Assembly: GCA_027531255.1 (NCBI GenBank)
Contig: JAPZRU010000005.1
Coordinates: forward strand, 62,001-126,000
Length of the DNA: 64,000 nucleotides
From: Steroidobacteraceae bacterium
GTDB taxonomy: Bacteria > Pseudomonadota > Gammaproteobacteria > Steroidobacterales > Steroidobacteraceae
Direction: 5' to 3'
Shown: positions 53,813-63,903 of the stretch, piece by piece
Layout: every line of letters begins with the position of its first letter
Numbering within the stretch: position 1 is the stretch's first letter
Notes under the pieces: model-generated
Told to the model about the DNA's origin: nothing
The model's input: only the letters and a program-made list of their open reading frames with translations
Databases searched by the model: none
Made by a program: the position numbers and the translations under genes

Positions 53813-54589
53813 GTGACCTACTGCGTCGCTACGCTGCTCGACGAAGGGCTGGTGTTCCTGTCGGACTCGCGCACCAACGCGGGCGTCGACAACATCAGCA
53901 CGTTCCGCAAGATGACGGTGTTCGAGCGCCCGGGCGACCGCGTCCTCGTGCTGCTGACGGCCGGCAACCTCGCGATCAGCCAGTCGGTCGTGAGCCTGCT
54001 CCGCGAGCACCTCGAGACGCCGGAGCCGGAACTGAACCTGCTGACCGCGCAGAACCTGTTCGAGGCGGCGCGCTGCATCGGCGACGCGATCCGCAAGGTG
54101 CACGACCGCGACGCGCCGGCGCTCAAGGAACACGGCCTCGAGTTCACCGCAAGCTTCATCCTCGGCGGCCAGATCGGCCGCGAGGCGCCGCGCCTGTTCC
54201 AGATCTACTCCGCCGGCAACTTCATCGAGGCGACGCGCGAGACGCCCTATTTCCAGATCGGCGAGTTCAAGTACGGCAAGCCGATCATCGACCGCATCGT
54301 GCGCCCCGAGACCACGCTCCGCGACGCCGCGAAGTGCGTGCTGATCTCGATGGACTCGACCATCCGCTCGAACCTCTCGGTCGGCCTGCCGCTCGACCTC
54401 GCGGTCTACCGCCGCGACACTCTCGAGCTCGGCACGCGCGTCGGCATCGACTCGGACGACGAGTACTTCCGCATGGTGCGCACGCGCTGGGGCGAATCGC
54501 TGCGCCAGGCCTTCCGCGAGATGCCCGACCCGGAATGGCCGCTCGAGAGGCCGGCGACGCCGCGGATGACGACGATCAAGACGCGCTGA
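53813..54589 (+). CDS. anbu: Anbu-type ancestral beta-proteasome peptidase
   Basis: 258-aa Ntn hydrolase of the Anbu family, a bacterial relative of the proteasome beta subunit that forms helical oligomers. Start chosen at GTG 53813 because Anbu opens Met-Thr-Tyr-Cys; Thr2 becomes the nucleophile. Family stretches are LVFLSDSRTNAGVDNISTFR and KMTVFERPGDRVLVLLTAGN, then ASFILGGQIG and FQIGEFKYGKPIIDR. GGGGA lies just before the start. It belongs to the ATP-grasp, alpha-E and transglutaminase cluster, as in many Proteobacteria. Substrates are not known. Confidence 0.94.
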   Translation: MTYCVATLLDEGLVFLSDSRTNAGVDNISTFRKMTVFERPGDRVLVLLTAGNLAISQSVVSLLREHLETPEPELNLLTAQNLFEAARCIGDAIRKVHDRDAPALKEHGLEFTASFILGGQIGREAPRLFQIYSAGNFIEATRETPYFQIGEFKYGKPIIDRIVRPETTLRDAAKCVLISMDSTIRSNLSVGLPLDLAVYRRDTLELGTRVGIDSDDEYFRMVRTRWGESLRQAFREMPDPEWPLERPATPRMTTIKTR

Positions 54590-54617
54590 GAGCCGCGCCC
54601 CGGGGAGACCTCGACCG

Positions 54618-56006
54618 ATGACGACCCTGCACCGCGGCCTCGCCGCCCGGATCCTCGCGCCCACCGCCCTCGCCGCGACGCTCGCGGCGTTCGCGGCGTT
54701 CGGCGCCGCACCGGCGCGCGCCGACGACGCGCAGCTGCGCGCGCTGACCGAGCGCGAGCTGCCCTCACTGCTGACGCTCTACAAGGAGCTGCACGCGGCA
54801 CCCGAACTGTCGCGCTTCGAGGAGAAGACGGCCGCGCGGCTCGCCGCGGAGCTACGCCCGCTCGGCTACGAGGTGACCACGAACATCGGCCGGTACTTCG
54901 TGCCGTCGTGGCAGGGCCACGGCGTCGCCGCGGTGCTGCGCAACGGGCCGGGGCCGACGCTCCTGATCCGCGGCGACATGGACGCGCTGCCCGTCGAGGA
55001 GAGGACGGGCCTGCCCTACGCGAGCAAGGCGCGGATGAAGAACGAGGCCGGCATCGAGATGCCGGTGATGCACGCCTGCGGCCACGACGTGCACGTGACC
55101 GCGCTGGTCGGCGTGGCGCGCAACATGGTCCGGATGAAGGACCGCTGGTCGGGCACGCTGGTGCTGATCGGCCAGCCCGCGGAGGAAACGATCGACGGTG
55201 CGATCGCGATGCTGCGCGACGGCCTCTACCAGCGCGTGCCGAAGCCGGACGCGGCGCTCGCGCTGCACGTGTTCGGCGACCTGCCGGCCGGCCGGGTCGG
55301 CGTCACGCCGGGCTACGCGATGGCGCAGTCCACGCAGATGGACGTGATCGTGCGCGGCGTGGGCGGCCACGGCTCGCGGCCCGAGGAGGCCAAGGACCCC
55401 GTGGTGCTCGCCGCGAACATCGTCGTGCAGCTGCAGACCATCGTCTCGCGCGAGGTCTCCCCGTTCGACCAGGCGGTCGTCACCGTCGGCACGATCCAGG
55501 GCGGCACCAAGCGCAACATCATTCCCGAGGAAGTGAAGCTCGAGCTCAACATCCGCACCTACAGGGAATCCGTGCGCCAGCACGTCATCCAGTCGGTGGC
55601 GCGGATCTCGCGGGCCGCGGCGCTCGGCGCCGGGATGCCGGAGGACCGCCTGCCGATCGTCACGGTGATCGACACCGAGTACGCGCCGGCCGTGAACAAC
55701 GACGCGGAGCTGACGAACCGCGTGGCGACGACTTTCCGCCGCGCACTCGGGCCCGACGCGGTGGTCGAACTGCCGCCGGTGATGGGCAGCGAGGACTTCG
55801 GCCAGCTCGGCCTGGACGGCGAGATCCCGGTCAAGATGTTCCGCGTCGGCGCCACGAACCCGGAGCGCTACGCCCGGGCAAAGGCCGCGGGCGAGATTCC
55901 GCCGTCGGCGCACTCGCCCCTGTTCGCACCGGACCCGGAGCCGACCATCCGCACGGGCGTGGTGGCGATGACCGCCGCCGCGCTCGACTTCCTCGCGAGG
56001 CGGTAG
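54618..56006 (+). CDS. Exported M20-family amidohydrolase
   Basis: 462-aa M20 metallopeptidase/amidohydrolase. Signal peptide to about residue 35 (LAATLAAFAAFGAAPARAD). Metal-site residues: Asp in GDMDALPVEERTG, His in HACGHDVHVTALVG, Glu in GQPAEETIDGAIAM and the late PPVMGSEDFGQLG. The dimerisation domain begins at GVGGHGSRPEEAKD. Such enzymes split N-acyl or hippurate-type amides; substrate unknown. GGGGAG before the ATG. Follows anbu by 28 bases and could be cotranscribed. Confidence 0.92.
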   Translation: MTTLHRGLAARILAPTALAATLAAFAAFGAAPARADDAQLRALTERELPSLLTLYKELHAAPELSRFEEKTAARLAAELRPLGYEVTTNIGRYFVPSWQGHGVAAVLRNGPGPTLLIRGDMDALPVEERTGLPYASKARMKNEAGIEMPVMHACGHDVHVTALVGVARNMVRMKDRWSGTLVLIGQPAEETIDGAIAMLRDGLYQRVPKPDAALALHVFGDLPAGRVGVTPGYAMAQSTQMDVIVRGVGGHGSRPEEAKDPVVLAANIVVQLQTIVSREVSPFDQAVVTVGTIQGGTKRNIIPEEVKLELNIRTYRESVRQHVIQSVARISRAAALGAGMPEDRLPIVTVIDTEYAPAVNNDAELTNRVATTFRRALGPDAVVELPPVMGSEDFGQLGLDGEIPVKMFRVGATNPERYARAKAAGEIPPSAHSPLFAPDPEPTIRTGVVAMTAAALDFLARR

Positions 56007-56074
56007 GCGGCGACCCGCGGGCCGGCGATGCGCCGCGTCCGGCGCTCGCATCGATTCCCGTCGTCCGCTCGCGG

Positions 56075-56080
56075 TACAGT
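56075..56080 (+). promoter_or_regulatory. -10 hexamer adjacent to the 141-aa membrane protein start
   Basis: TACAGT in GCGGTACAGTTCGCGCATG ends 6 bases before the ATG at 56087. No ribosome site, so leaderless initiation is likely. Confidence 0.4.
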
Positions 56081-56086
56081 TCGCGC

Positions 56087-56512
56087 ATGCATCCCGATCC
56101 GGTCCGCCTCCCCGGCATTCCCGCCGTCGCCGCGCTCGCGCTGGTCGCGATCGGCGCCGGCATGATCTTCATGACAGCTGGGCGCATGCCCGGCATCGCC
56201 GTCAGCCTGGAGTCGCCACGCTGGTTCATGGGGCTGCTCGGCGGCGCGCTGGTCGGCGCCGGACTGCTGTCCGGTCGCTGGTTGCCGCGCGGCTGGCGGG
56301 TGGAGCGCCTGAATCGCAGTGCCGTCGTCGCGGCGATCGCCGCCGTGGGCGCGCTGTTCGGCGAGTTCAACGGGCTGGTGCTGCCCGCCTCGATCGAGTG
56401 GCTGCTGAACACCGCGGGCCGTGTGCTGTTCCCGGTCGGACTCGGCGCACTGATCGGCTGGGCCGCGGTGCACGGCTCGCGCAACTCGGACGCGAGCCGG
56501 CCGCGGCGCTGA
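56087..56512 (+). CDS. Hypothetical four-helix membrane protein
   Basis: 141-aa protein with four hydrophobic segments (AVAALALVAIGAGMIFMTAG, WFMGLLGGALVGAGLLSG, VVAAIAAVGALFGEFNG, VLFPVGLGALIGWAAV). Inner membrane, function unknown. Convergent with the superoxide dismutase gene. Confidence 0.65.
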   Translation: MHPDPVRLPGIPAVAALALVAIGAGMIFMTAGRMPGIAVSLESPRWFMGLLGGALVGAGLLSGRWLPRGWRVERLNRSAVVAAIAAVGALFGEFNGLVLPASIEWLLNTAGRVLFPVGLGALIGWAAVHGSRNSDASRPRR

Positions 56513-56593
56513 GCGGCGACCCCACCGCCGCGCGCGGCGGTGGGCCCGTTGCGGCCGCCCGTCGCGGTTGCGGTCGGTTGCGCAGCAGGCGCG

Positions 56594-57382
56594 TCAGGGC
56601 GCGCGCACCTTCGTCGCCTCCGCGTAGCGCCGGTTCGCGTCGTTCCAGTTCACCACGTTCCACCACTGGCCGACGTAGTCGCCGCGGCGGTTCTGGTACT
56701 TCAGGTAGTACGCGTGCTCCCAGACGTCGAGCCCGACGATCGGCGTGCCGCGCACCTCCGCCGTGTCCATCAGCGGGTTGTCCTGGTTCGGCGTCGACGT
56801 GACCGCGAGCGCGCCGTCGGCCTTCACGACCAGCCAGGCCCATCCGGAGCCGAAGCGGCCCATCGCGGCCGCGTTGAAGGCCCGCTTCAGCGCCTCGAGG
56901 GAGCCGAAGTCCTTCACGATGCGCTCGAGCAGCGCGGCGCTCGGCTCACCGACCTGCCCGGCGGGCGCGAGATTGCGCCAGAACATCGAGTGGTTCCAGT
57001 GACCGCCCGCGTTGTTGCGCACTGCCGGCGGCAGCGTCGAGGCGCGCGCCAGCAGTTCCTCGAGCGAGAGCTTCGCGAGTTCGGGATTCGCGCGCAGCGC
57101 CGCGTTCAGGCCGTCCACCTGCGCACGGTGGTGCCGCGTACGGTGGATGTCCATCGTCTGTGCATCGATGTGCGGCTCGAGCGCATCGGCTGCGTAGGGC
57201 AGTTCGGGGAGCGTGAAGCGATCGACGGGCGCGGCCGCAGGGAGGTTCGACGACGCGGCGGCCGGCGCTGCGCCGAACGTGTTCGGCGGCACGCACGCCA
57301 GGATCGTGGCCACGAAGACCCCGGCGAGGGCGCCGATCCCGGAACCACCGCGACGGGGATGCGAACGGGTCGAGTACTGCAT
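56594..57382 (-). CDS. sodA: Exported Fe/Mn superoxide dismutase
   Basis: 262-aa superoxide dismutase that removes superoxide. Metal ligands are the His of [13 protein letters not shown], the His of [13 protein letters not shown], and the Asp and His of [18 protein letters not shown]. The active-site block [10 protein letters not shown] leans to manganese. An N-terminal extension of about 55 residues contains a signal peptide ([20 protein letters not shown]), so the enzyme is probably periplasmic, unusual for this family. Start ATG at 57382. Confidence 0.9.
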   Translation of the reverse strand: MQYSTRSHPRRGGSGIGALAGVFVATILACVPPNTFGAAPAAASSNLPAAAPVDRFTLPELPYAADALEPHIDAQTMDIHRTRHHRAQVDGLNAALRANPELAKLSLEELLARASTLPPAVRNNAGGHWNHSMFWRNLAPAGQVGEPSAALLERIVKDFGSLEALKRAFNAAAMGRFGSGWAWLVVKADGALAVTSTPNQDNPLMDTAEVRGTPIVGLDVWEHAYYLKYQNRRGDYVGQWWNVVNWNDANRRYAEATKVRAP

Positions 57383-57720
57383 GGACGTGGGAACTCCGGT
57401 TCGAAACGCTCCGGCGACTACCGCAGCGCAGCGCGGATAGTAGACCACGCCGCACCGGTCGTGGTTCGCCTGCCTCGACCTGCGCGACGGATTGCCGCGG
57501 GGACGTCGGCCGACGCTGACGGCGGCGGCACGGGCGCGGGTCGCGCGCGACGTTCCAACGATACACCGTGGACCGCCGCAGCCGGGCGATCACGAAAAAA
57601 TCCTGAAAAACGCGGCCCGAAATCGCTGCCTGCCGCGGATTTCCCGTCGACACGAGGCGAAACCGCGGTTACCCTTCCGCCGCCTGCCGCGAAACGCGGT
57701 CTTTTCAGGAGTTTTCTCGA

Positions 57721-58056
57721 ATGGCGAAGGCAAAGGCGAAGGCGAAGGCAGCCCCGAAGGGCGCGCCGACCAAGGGTGCGATGTTCGCGACGATCGCGGA
57801 GCAGACCGAGCTCTCGAAGCGGCAGGTCGCCGCGGTGGTCGACGCGCTCACCGCGATCGCCGTGAAGAGCCTCAAGCAGAACGGCGTCGCGACACTGCCC
57901 GGCCTCGCGAAGATGAAGCTCGTGAAGAAGCCCGCCACCAAGGCGCGCGAGGGCATCAACCCGTTCACGGGCGAGAAGATGACGTTCAAGGCGAAGCCTG
58001 CCTCGAAGAAGGTCCGCATCCTGCCGGTGAAGGCGCTCAAGGACGCGGTCAACTGA
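57721..58056 (+). CDS. HU-family DNA-binding protein
   Basis: 111-aa nucleoid protein of the HU/IHF fold that bends DNA. Dimerisation core ATIAEQTELSKRQVAAVVDA and arm region LPGLAKMKLVKKPATKAREG followed by NPFTGEKMTFKAKPASKKVR (the conserved NPxTGE). It has a Lys/Ala-rich N-terminal extension (MAKAKAKAKAAPKGAPTKGA). AGGAG precedes the ATG. Ends before a strong terminator. This type (longer than HupA/HupB) occurs alongside normal HU. Confidence 0.92.
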   Translation: MAKAKAKAKAAPKGAPTKGAMFATIAEQTELSKRQVAAVVDALTAIAVKSLKQNGVATLPGLAKMKLVKKPATKAREGINPFTGEKMTFKAKPASKKVRILPVKALKDAVN

Positions 58057-58134
58057 CGGTCCCTTCGGAACGAAGCGACCGCACCGAACCCACCGGTTCG
58101 TGCTGCGGCGCGACGCCCCGAGAGCCGACGACGA

Positions 58135-58156
58135 GGGCCCCGCGAGGGGCCCTTTT
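58135..58156 (+). terminator. Rho-independent terminator of the HU gene
   Basis: GGGCCCC, loop GCGA, GGGGCCC form a perfect 7-bp stem followed by TTTT, 79 bases after the HU stop. Confidence 0.9.
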
Positions 58157-58311
58157 CGTTTCCGGCGGCGGCGCCTCGCGCGCGGGCGAAACGGCCTGCG
58201 ACTCCGGTACGACGATCCGGTCGTTCGGCAACGGGAGCAGTGCAGGCGTGGCAGGCGACCGCCTGATCCGGCAGCCGAATGACGGCGAATCAGGCAGCCA
58301 CGGCAGGAAGG

Positions 58312-58402
58312 TGGCGGAGAGTGAGGGATTCGAACCCTCGATGGGCTTTTGGCCCATACACCCTTAGCAGGGGTGCGCCTTCGACCACTCGGCCAACTCT
58401 CC
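58312..58402 (-). tRNA. tRNA-Ser (anticodon GCT)
   Basis: Type II tRNA with acceptor GGAGAGT/ACTCTCC, anticodon loop CTGCTAA (anticodon GCT), long variable arm TATGGGCCAAAAGCCCATC, T-loop GGTTCGAATCC and encoded CCA. About 90 bases. Its place next to csrA is typical of Gammaproteobacteria. Confidence 0.96.
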
Positions 58403-58584
58403 GATGCGCCGGTGAGTCGATCGACCGGGCCGGGGCGGATGATACTGGGGCGCGAGAAGCCCGGTCAAAGTCGACCGCGGCGAATGCGGTCGGCGCCTAG
58501 ACGGCGGGTCTCGCCGGCGCCGCGATTGCGGCGCCCGGGGCGCAACCCGCGCGGGACTTCGGGTACGGCCCGGAAAGCCCCGCC

Positions 58585-58812
58585 TCAGGTGCCGCTGTAG
58601 GCCGCGCTGCCGAACGAGGCCTCGGGAGCGCCCGACTCGTCGCCGGTTTCCTCGCGCTTGATGCGCTCGAAGATCTCTTCGCGATGAACGGCCACTTCTC
58701 GGGGCGCGTTCACGCCGATCCGAACCTGATTCCCCTTCACTCCCAGGACCGTCACGGTGATGTCCTCGCCGATCATCACCGTCTCACCCACGCGCCGCGT
58801 GAGAATCAGCAT
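58585..58812 (-). CDS. csrA: Carbon storage regulator CsrA
   Basis: 75-aa RNA-binding regulator of translation and mRNA stability. The core [20 protein letters not shown], then [20 protein letters not shown] and [10 protein letters not shown] is canonical. A C-terminal tail of about 20 residues ([20 protein letters not shown]) is slightly longer than in E. coli. GGAG lies before the ATG at 58812. Next to tRNA-Ser and downstream of the lysC remnant and alaS. Confidence 0.98.
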   Translation of the reverse strand: MLILTRRVGETVMIGEDITVTVLGVKGNQVRIGVNAPREVAVHREEIFERIKREETGDESGAPEASFGSAAYSGT

Positions 58813-58997
58813 TTCTTCACTCCTTGTGGACCGTCCCCAGCCGAACGGTTCTGAGGCAGGCGTTGCCGACTTTAAGCCGATTTCCACGCAACGTGAATGA
58901 AAAAAACGTTAGTCGCGACGCCAGCCATCTGAGAAGTAAGGAATTCTTGCGGCCTGCGAATCGCGCTCAAGGAATGCACCGAGAGCGCCCCCGGAGC

Positions 58998-59246
58998 TCA
59001 ATCCTTCCTGCGACGGCCGTTGTCGATAGGCGCCTGCTCCAGGCCGACGGCCGCGTGGACGGCGTGCACCGCCCGCTCCAGCGCCGCCTCGTCGACCAGC
59101 ACGGTGATCTTGATCTACGACGTGCTGACGAGCCGCACGCCGATGCCTTCGCGCGCGAGTGCCTCGAACAGGCGCGTCGCGACGCCGGCGTGCGAGCGCA
59201 TGCCGACGCCGACGAGCGAGGGCTTCGCCACGGTGTCATCGCCGCT
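58998..59246 (-). pseudogene. lysC: Remnant of aspartokinase lysC (C-terminal ACT domain only)
   Basis: Between alaS and csrA, where Gammaproteobacteria carry lysC. The frame reads [41 protein letters not shown], then TAG at 59117-59115, then in the same frame IKITVLVDEAALERAVHAVH and AAVGLEQAPID to TGA at 58998. Intact LysC has Glu (GAG) between STS and IKI, so one base change made the stop. The kinase domain and first ACT domain are missing. Not an active aspartokinase. Confidence 0.85.
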
Positions 59247-59410
59247 GACGTCCGGGGCGGCCCGCGGCTCGCTCCTGAAGGGCTCTTCGTTCGGCGTCGC
59301 GGCGGCGGGAGTGGATGCACTGCGGTCGTCGCGGGTCGCATCGCGGGTTCTGCCGAAACCGGACACCGCGGGTTGCCTCTCGTCGCCTGCCGTTCGACCG
59401 GACTCGCGGT

Positions 59411-62053
59411 TCAGCCGAGCTTCGAGCGGACCAGGTCGGCGACGCCGCCGAGCGCGGCGTCCAGCTGCGAGGCGTCGGTGCCGCCGGCCTGCGCGAAGTC
59501 CGGGCGTCCGCCGCCCCGGCCGCCGACCCTCGCGGCGACGCTGCCGACCAGTTCGCCGGCCTTCACCTTCGCGGTCAGGTCCGCGGTGACGCCCGCGACC
59601 AGCGCGACCTTGCCGTCGGCATCCGCCGCGCCGAGCACGATCACCGCGCTGCCGAATTTCTCCTTCAGCTGGTCCACCGCCGTGCGCAGCGCCTTCGCGT
59701 CGGCGCCGTCGAGCCGCGCGGCGACCAGCTTCACGCCGCCGATCTCGACGGCCGTGGACGCGAGGTCCGTGCCCTGCCCGCTCGCGAGCTTCGCCTTCAC
59801 CTGGTCGACCTCGCGTTCGAGCTTCTTCTGGCGGTCGAGCAGCGCCTCGACCTTGCCCGCGACGTCGTCGCGATTGCCGCGCACGAGCCCGGCGACCTCG
59901 CGCAGGCGGCGCTCCGTGTCGTTCACCCAGTCGAGCGCACCCTGGCCGGTGACGGCCTCGATGCGCCGCACGCCGGCGGCCACGCCGCCCTCGCTCGTGA
60001 TCTTGAACAGGCCGATGTCGCCGGTGCGGCCGACGTGCGTGCCGCCGCAGAGCTCGGTCGAGAACTCGCCGAAGTTCAGCACGCGGACGCGGTCGCCGTA
60101 CTTTTCGCCGAACAGCGCGACGGCGCCGGCCGCCACCGCCTCGTCGTAGGCCATCACGCGCGTGCGGCCCTCGCGGTTCGCGCGGATCTCGGCGTTCACC
60201 ATCCGCTCGATCGTCGCGAGTTCGTCGGGCGTCACCGGCTGGAAGTGCGCGAAGTCGAAACGCAGGCGCTCGGGCTCCACGAGCGAACCCTTCTGCTGCA
60301 CGTGGGTGCCGAGCACCGTGCGCAGCGCCGCGTGCAGCAGGTGCGTCGCCGAGTGGTTGCGCGCAGTGGCCGCGCGCGCCTCGGTGTCCACCAGCGCGTG
60401 CACGCGGTCGCCGACCTTCAGGCGGCCCTTGGCGACGGTGCCGACGTGCGCGAACGCCTCGCGCAGCTTCTGCGTGTCCTCCACGGCGAACTCGCCGTGG
60501 TCGGACTGCAGGCGGCCGGTGTCGCCGACCTGGCCACCGCTCTCGGCGTAGAACGGCGTGTGGTCGAGCACGACGCGCCCCTTCGCGCCCGCCGCCAGCT
60601 CCTGCACGCTCGCGCCGGCCTCGTCGATCAGTGCGACGACGGTGCCGGTTTCCTCGAGCGACTCGTAGCCCCTGAACGTGGTCTTGTGATCGAGCTGCAC
60701 GGTCTCGCGCAGGTTCACGCCGAACTTGCTCGCGGCCTGCGAACGGCTTCGCTGCGCCTCCATTGCGGCCTCGAAACCGGCCTCGTCGATGCCGAGACCA
60801 CGCTCGCGCGCGATGTCGTTCGTCAGGTCCACCGGGAACCCGTAGGTGTCGTAGAGCTTGAACACCGCCTCGCCCGGGATGACCTTGCGGCCGTCCGCGC
60901 CGGGCACCAGCTTCGCGATCGCGCCTTCGAGCAGCGCCATGCCGGAGGCCAGCGTCTCCGCGAAGCGCTCCTCCTCCTGCTTCAGCACGCGCTCGACGTG
61001 GGCGCTCGCCTTCGCCAGCTCGGGGTAGGCCTCGCCCATCGCCTCGACGAGCGCCGGCACCAGCGAGTGGAAGAACGGCTTGTCCTGCCCGAGCTTGTAG
61101 CCGTGGCGGATCGCGCGGCGCGCGATCCGGCGCAGCACGTAGCCACGGCCTTCGTTGGAAGGCAGCACGCCGTCGACGACCAGGAAGCTGCAGGCGCGGA
61201 TGTGGTCCGCGATCACGCGCAGGCTGGGGCTCGCGAGGTCCGCAGCATGGGTCGCCCGCGCGGCGGCGGCGATCAGGCCCTTGAACAGGTCGATGTCGTA
61301 GTTCGAGTGCACGCCCTGCATCACGGCCGCCATGCGCTCGAGGCCGGCGCCGGTGTCGACCGAGGGCTTCGGCAGCGGCGCCATCGTGCCGTCCGGCGCG
61401 CGGTCGAACTGCATGAAGACGAGATTCCAGATCTCGACGAAGCGGTCCCCGTCCTCGTCGGGCGAGCCCGGCGGGCCGCCGAAGATGTGCTCGCCGTGGT
61501 CGTAGAAGATCTCGGTGCAGGGGCCGCACGGGCCGGTGTCGCCCATCGCCCAGAAGTTCGACCTGGCGCCGAGGCGCGTGATCCGGTTCGGATCGACGCC
61601 CGCCTCCTTGACCCACAGGTCGAAGGCTTCGTCGTCGGTTTCGTAGACCGTGACCCACAGCCGTTCCTTCGGCAGGCCGAGTTCGCCCGTGACGAACTCC
61701 CACGCGAAGCGGATGGCGTCGCGCTTGAAGTAGTCCCCGAAGGAAAAGTTGCCGAGCATCTCGAAGAACGTGTGGTGCCGGGCGGTGTAGCCCACGTTCT
61801 CGAGATCGTTGTGCTTGCCGCCCGCGCGCACGCAGCGCTGGCTGCTGACCGCGCGCTTGTACGGGCGCTGGTCCTTGCCCAGGAACACGTCCTTGAACTG
61901 CACCATGCCGGCGTTCGTGAACAGCAGCGTCGGGTCGTTGCCGGGCACGAGCGGGCTCGACGGCACGATCGTGTGGCCGTGGCGCGCGAAGAAGTCGAGG
62001 AAGCGGCGACGCAGCTCCGCACTCGAGACGAAGCGGCGGGTGGAATCGTTCAT
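59411..62053 (-). CDS. alaS: Alanine-tRNA ligase
   Basis: 880-aa class II synthetase that charges tRNA-Ala. Catalytic domain start [55 protein letters not shown], and class II motif 3 region [11 protein letters not shown]. Editing-domain zinc site [13 protein letters not shown] and [16 protein letters not shown]-terminal C-Ala domain ends LVRSKLG. Normal length. Zone order recA-recX-alaS is conserved. Confidence 0.98.
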   Translation of the reverse strand: MNDSTRRFVSSAELRRRFLDFFARHGHTIVPSSPLVPGNDPTLLFTNAGMVQFKDVFLGKDQRPYKRAVSSQRCVRAGGKHNDLENVGYTARHHTFFEMLGNFSFGDYFKRDAIRFAWEFVTGELGLPKERLWVTVYETDDEAFDLWVKEAGVDPNRITRLGARSNFWAMGDTGPCGPCTEIFYDHGEHIFGGPPGSPDEDGDRFVEIWNLVFMQFDRAPDGTMAPLPKPSVDTGAGLERMAAVMQGVHSNYDIDLFKGLIAAAARATHAADLASPSLRVIADHIRACSFLVVDGVLPSNEGRGYVLRRIARRAIRHGYKLGQDKPFFHSLVPALVEAMGEAYPELAKASAHVERVLKQEEERFAETLASGMALLEGAIAKLVPGADGRKVIPGEAVFKLYDTYGFPVDLTNDIARERGLGIDEAGFEAAMEAQRSRSQAASKFGVNLRETVQLDHKTTFRGYESLEETGTVVALIDEAGASVQELAAGAKGRVVLDHTPFYAESGGQVGDTGRLQSDHGEFAVEDTQKLREAFAHVGTVAKGRLKVGDRVHALVDTEARAATARNHSATHLLHAALRTVLGTHVQQKGSLVEPERLRFDFAHFQPVTPDELATIERMVNAEIRANREGRTRVMAYDEAVAAGAVALFGEKYGDRVRVLNFGEFSTELCGGTHVGRTGDIGLFKITSEGGVAAGVRRIEAVTGQGALDWVNDTERRLREVAGLVRGNRDDVAGKVEALLDRQKKLEREVDQVKAKLASGQGTDLASTAVEIGGVKLVAARLDGADAKALRTAVDQLKEKFGSAVIVLGAADADGKVALVAGVTADLTAKVKAGELVGSVAARVGGRGGGRPDFAQAGGTDASQLDAALGGVADLVRSKLG

Positions 62054-62175
62054 GGTGGCGGCGGCCGGGCCCCGGGGGCCGGCGGGATTGGCTGGAAAGG
62101 ACCGCGAAGTTTACGGCAAAAGGCGCCGCGGTCGGCGGGCTGGAGGCGAAGGCGTCCACCCGGTCGCGGGGTCGC

Positions 62176-62790
62176 TCAGCCGTCGTCCCCGTCGGCCTCG
62201 CCGGCTTCCAGATCCGCCTCGTCGAGGTCGTCCACGACGCGGCCCAGCGCCGTGCGCACGTGGGTCATCGAGTAACCGCGGTACAGCAGAAAGCGTACCT
62301 GCCGGGCGCGTTCCCTCGGGTCGTCGGGGAGCGCCCGGCCGAACCGCCGCTCGCGCAGCGCGGCGGCGCGATCCGCCCAATCCGGCGACTTCGCATCGAC
62401 CGCGGGCTCGATGAGATCGGGTGAGATGCCGAGGCGCTTCAGCTCCAGCGCGATGCGGACGGGACCCTGCCCCTTCGCGACGCGGGACAGCACCGCGGCT
62501 TCGACGTAGCGAGCGTCGTCGACGAGCCGCTCTTCTGCCAGCTCGGTGACGGCCGTTTCCGCGGCCCCGGAATCGAAGCCGGCCTGTGCGAGCCGGCCCT
62601 TCAGTTCCTTCGAGGCGAAATCGCGACGCGCCAGCAGGCCGATGGCCTTCACGCGCGCCGCATCCGGGCTGGCGGCCTCCTCGGGCGATTTCTGCTTCCG
62701 GCTGCGGCCGCTCCCGAGCGAACCGTGGCGCCGGCCGGAGGAGCCGCCGCCGGAGCGACGGCCCCCGAACCCACCCGAGCGGCCAGCCAC
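62176..62790 (-). CDS. recX: Regulatory protein RecX
   Basis: 204-aa inhibitor and regulator of RecA filaments. The three-helix repeats are visible ([51 protein letters not shown]). A Gly/Ser/Arg-rich N-terminal extension of about 45 residues ([19 protein letters not shown]) precedes the family region and may bind DNA. GTG start, 10 bases after the recA stop, so cotranscribed. Confidence 0.92.
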   Translation of the reverse strand: MAGRSGGFGGRRSGGGSSGRRHGSLGSGRSRKQKSPEEAASPDAARVKAIGLLARRDFASKELKGRLAQAGFDSGAAETAVTELAEERLVDDARYVEAAVLSRVAKGQGPVRIALELKRLGISPDLIEPAVDAKSPDWADRAAALRERRFGRALPDDPRERARQVRFLLYRGYSMTHVRTALGRVVDDLDEADLEAGEADGDDG

Positions 62791-62800
62791 CGGCGCTCGC

Positions 62801-63853
62801 TCAGTCCTCGGCTGCTTCGGCGGCCGCGGCCGCCGGCGGGACCGTGCCCGTCTGGCCGCGCCGCGGCGCGAGGAGCTTCGACCGCAGCGCCGCAGTCAGG
62901 TCGTCGGCGACCTTCGGGTTCTGCTGCAGGAACGTGCGGGCGTTGTCCTTGCCCTGGCCGATGCGCTCGCCCTTGCACGAATACCAGGAACCCGACTTCT
63001 CGAGCAGACCGTTGTTGACGGCCATGTCGATCAGTTCGCCCTCGCGGGAGATGCCCTGGCCGTAGAGGATCTCGAACTCGGCCTCGCGGAACGGCGGCGC
63101 GACCTTGTTCTTGACGACCTTCACGCGCGTGCTGTTGCCGATCACTTCCTCGCCGTTCTTCAGCGCGCCGGTGCGGCGGATGTCGAGACGGACCGAGGAG
63201 TAGAACTTCAGCGCGTTGCCACCCGTCGTGGTCTCGGGGTTGCCGAACATCACGCCGATCTTCAGGCGGATCTGGTTGATGAAGATGACGATGGTGTTCG
63301 AGCGCTTGATGTTGCCGGTGAGCTTGCGCAGTGCCTGCGACATCAGGCGCGCGTGCAGGCCGACCTGCAGCTCGCCCATCTCGCCCTCGATCTCCGCCTT
63401 CGGCGTCAGTGCCGCGACCGAGTCGACGACCACGACGTCGACCGCGCCCGAGCGGACCAGCATGTCGGTGATCTCGAGCGCCTGCTCGCCGGTGTCGGGC
63501 TGGGAAACCAGCAGGTCTTCGACCTTGACGCCGAGCTTCTCGGCGTAGGTGGGATCGAGCGCGTGCTCCGCGTCGACGAACGCGCAGGTGCCGCCGAGCT
63601 TCTGGGCCTGCGCGATGACCTCGAGCGTCAGGGTGGTCTTGCCCGAGGATTCCGGCCCGTAGATCTCGACGACGCGGCCGCGCGGCAGGCCGCCGACGCC
63701 GAGCGCGATGTCGAGCGCGAGCGAGCCCGTGGGAATCACGTCGAAATCCATGGCCTGCGAGGCGTCCCCGAGGCGCATGACCGAGCCTTTGCCGAACTGC
63801 TTTTCGATCTGGCCGAGCGCGGCGGCCAGGGCCTTCTTGCGGTTTTCTTCCAT
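62801..63853 (-). CDS. recA: DNA recombinase RecA
   Basis: 350-aa recombinase for homologous repair and the SOS response. Walker [18 protein letters not shown], Walker [21 protein letters not shown], loop L2 region [20 protein letters not shown] (Leu instead of the common Met after IR) and the Ala/Glu tail [13 protein letters not shown] lies near the ATG. First gene of recA-recX. Confidence 0.98.
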   Translation of the reverse strand: MEENRKKALAAALGQIEKQFGKGSVMRLGDASQAMDFDVIPTGSLALDIALGVGGLPRGRVVEIYGPESSGKTTLTLEVIAQAQKLGGTCAFVDAEHALDPTYAEKLGVKVEDLLVSQPDTGEQALEITDMLVRSGAVDVVVVDSVAALTPKAEIEGEMGELQVGLHARLMSQALRKLTGNIKRSNTIVIFINQIRLKIGVMFGNPETTTGGNALKFYSSVRLDIRRTGALKNGEEVIGNSTRVKVVKNKVAPPFREAEFEILYGQGISREGELIDMAVNNGLLEKSGSWYSCKGERIGQGKDNARTFLQQNPKVADDLTAALRSKLLAPRRGQTGTVPPAAAAAEAAED

Positions 63854-63903
63854 CGGAGCGTTCCTTGGCCGGAGTGGCGGAGAGACGGGTTCGAGTGCTG
63901 CGG

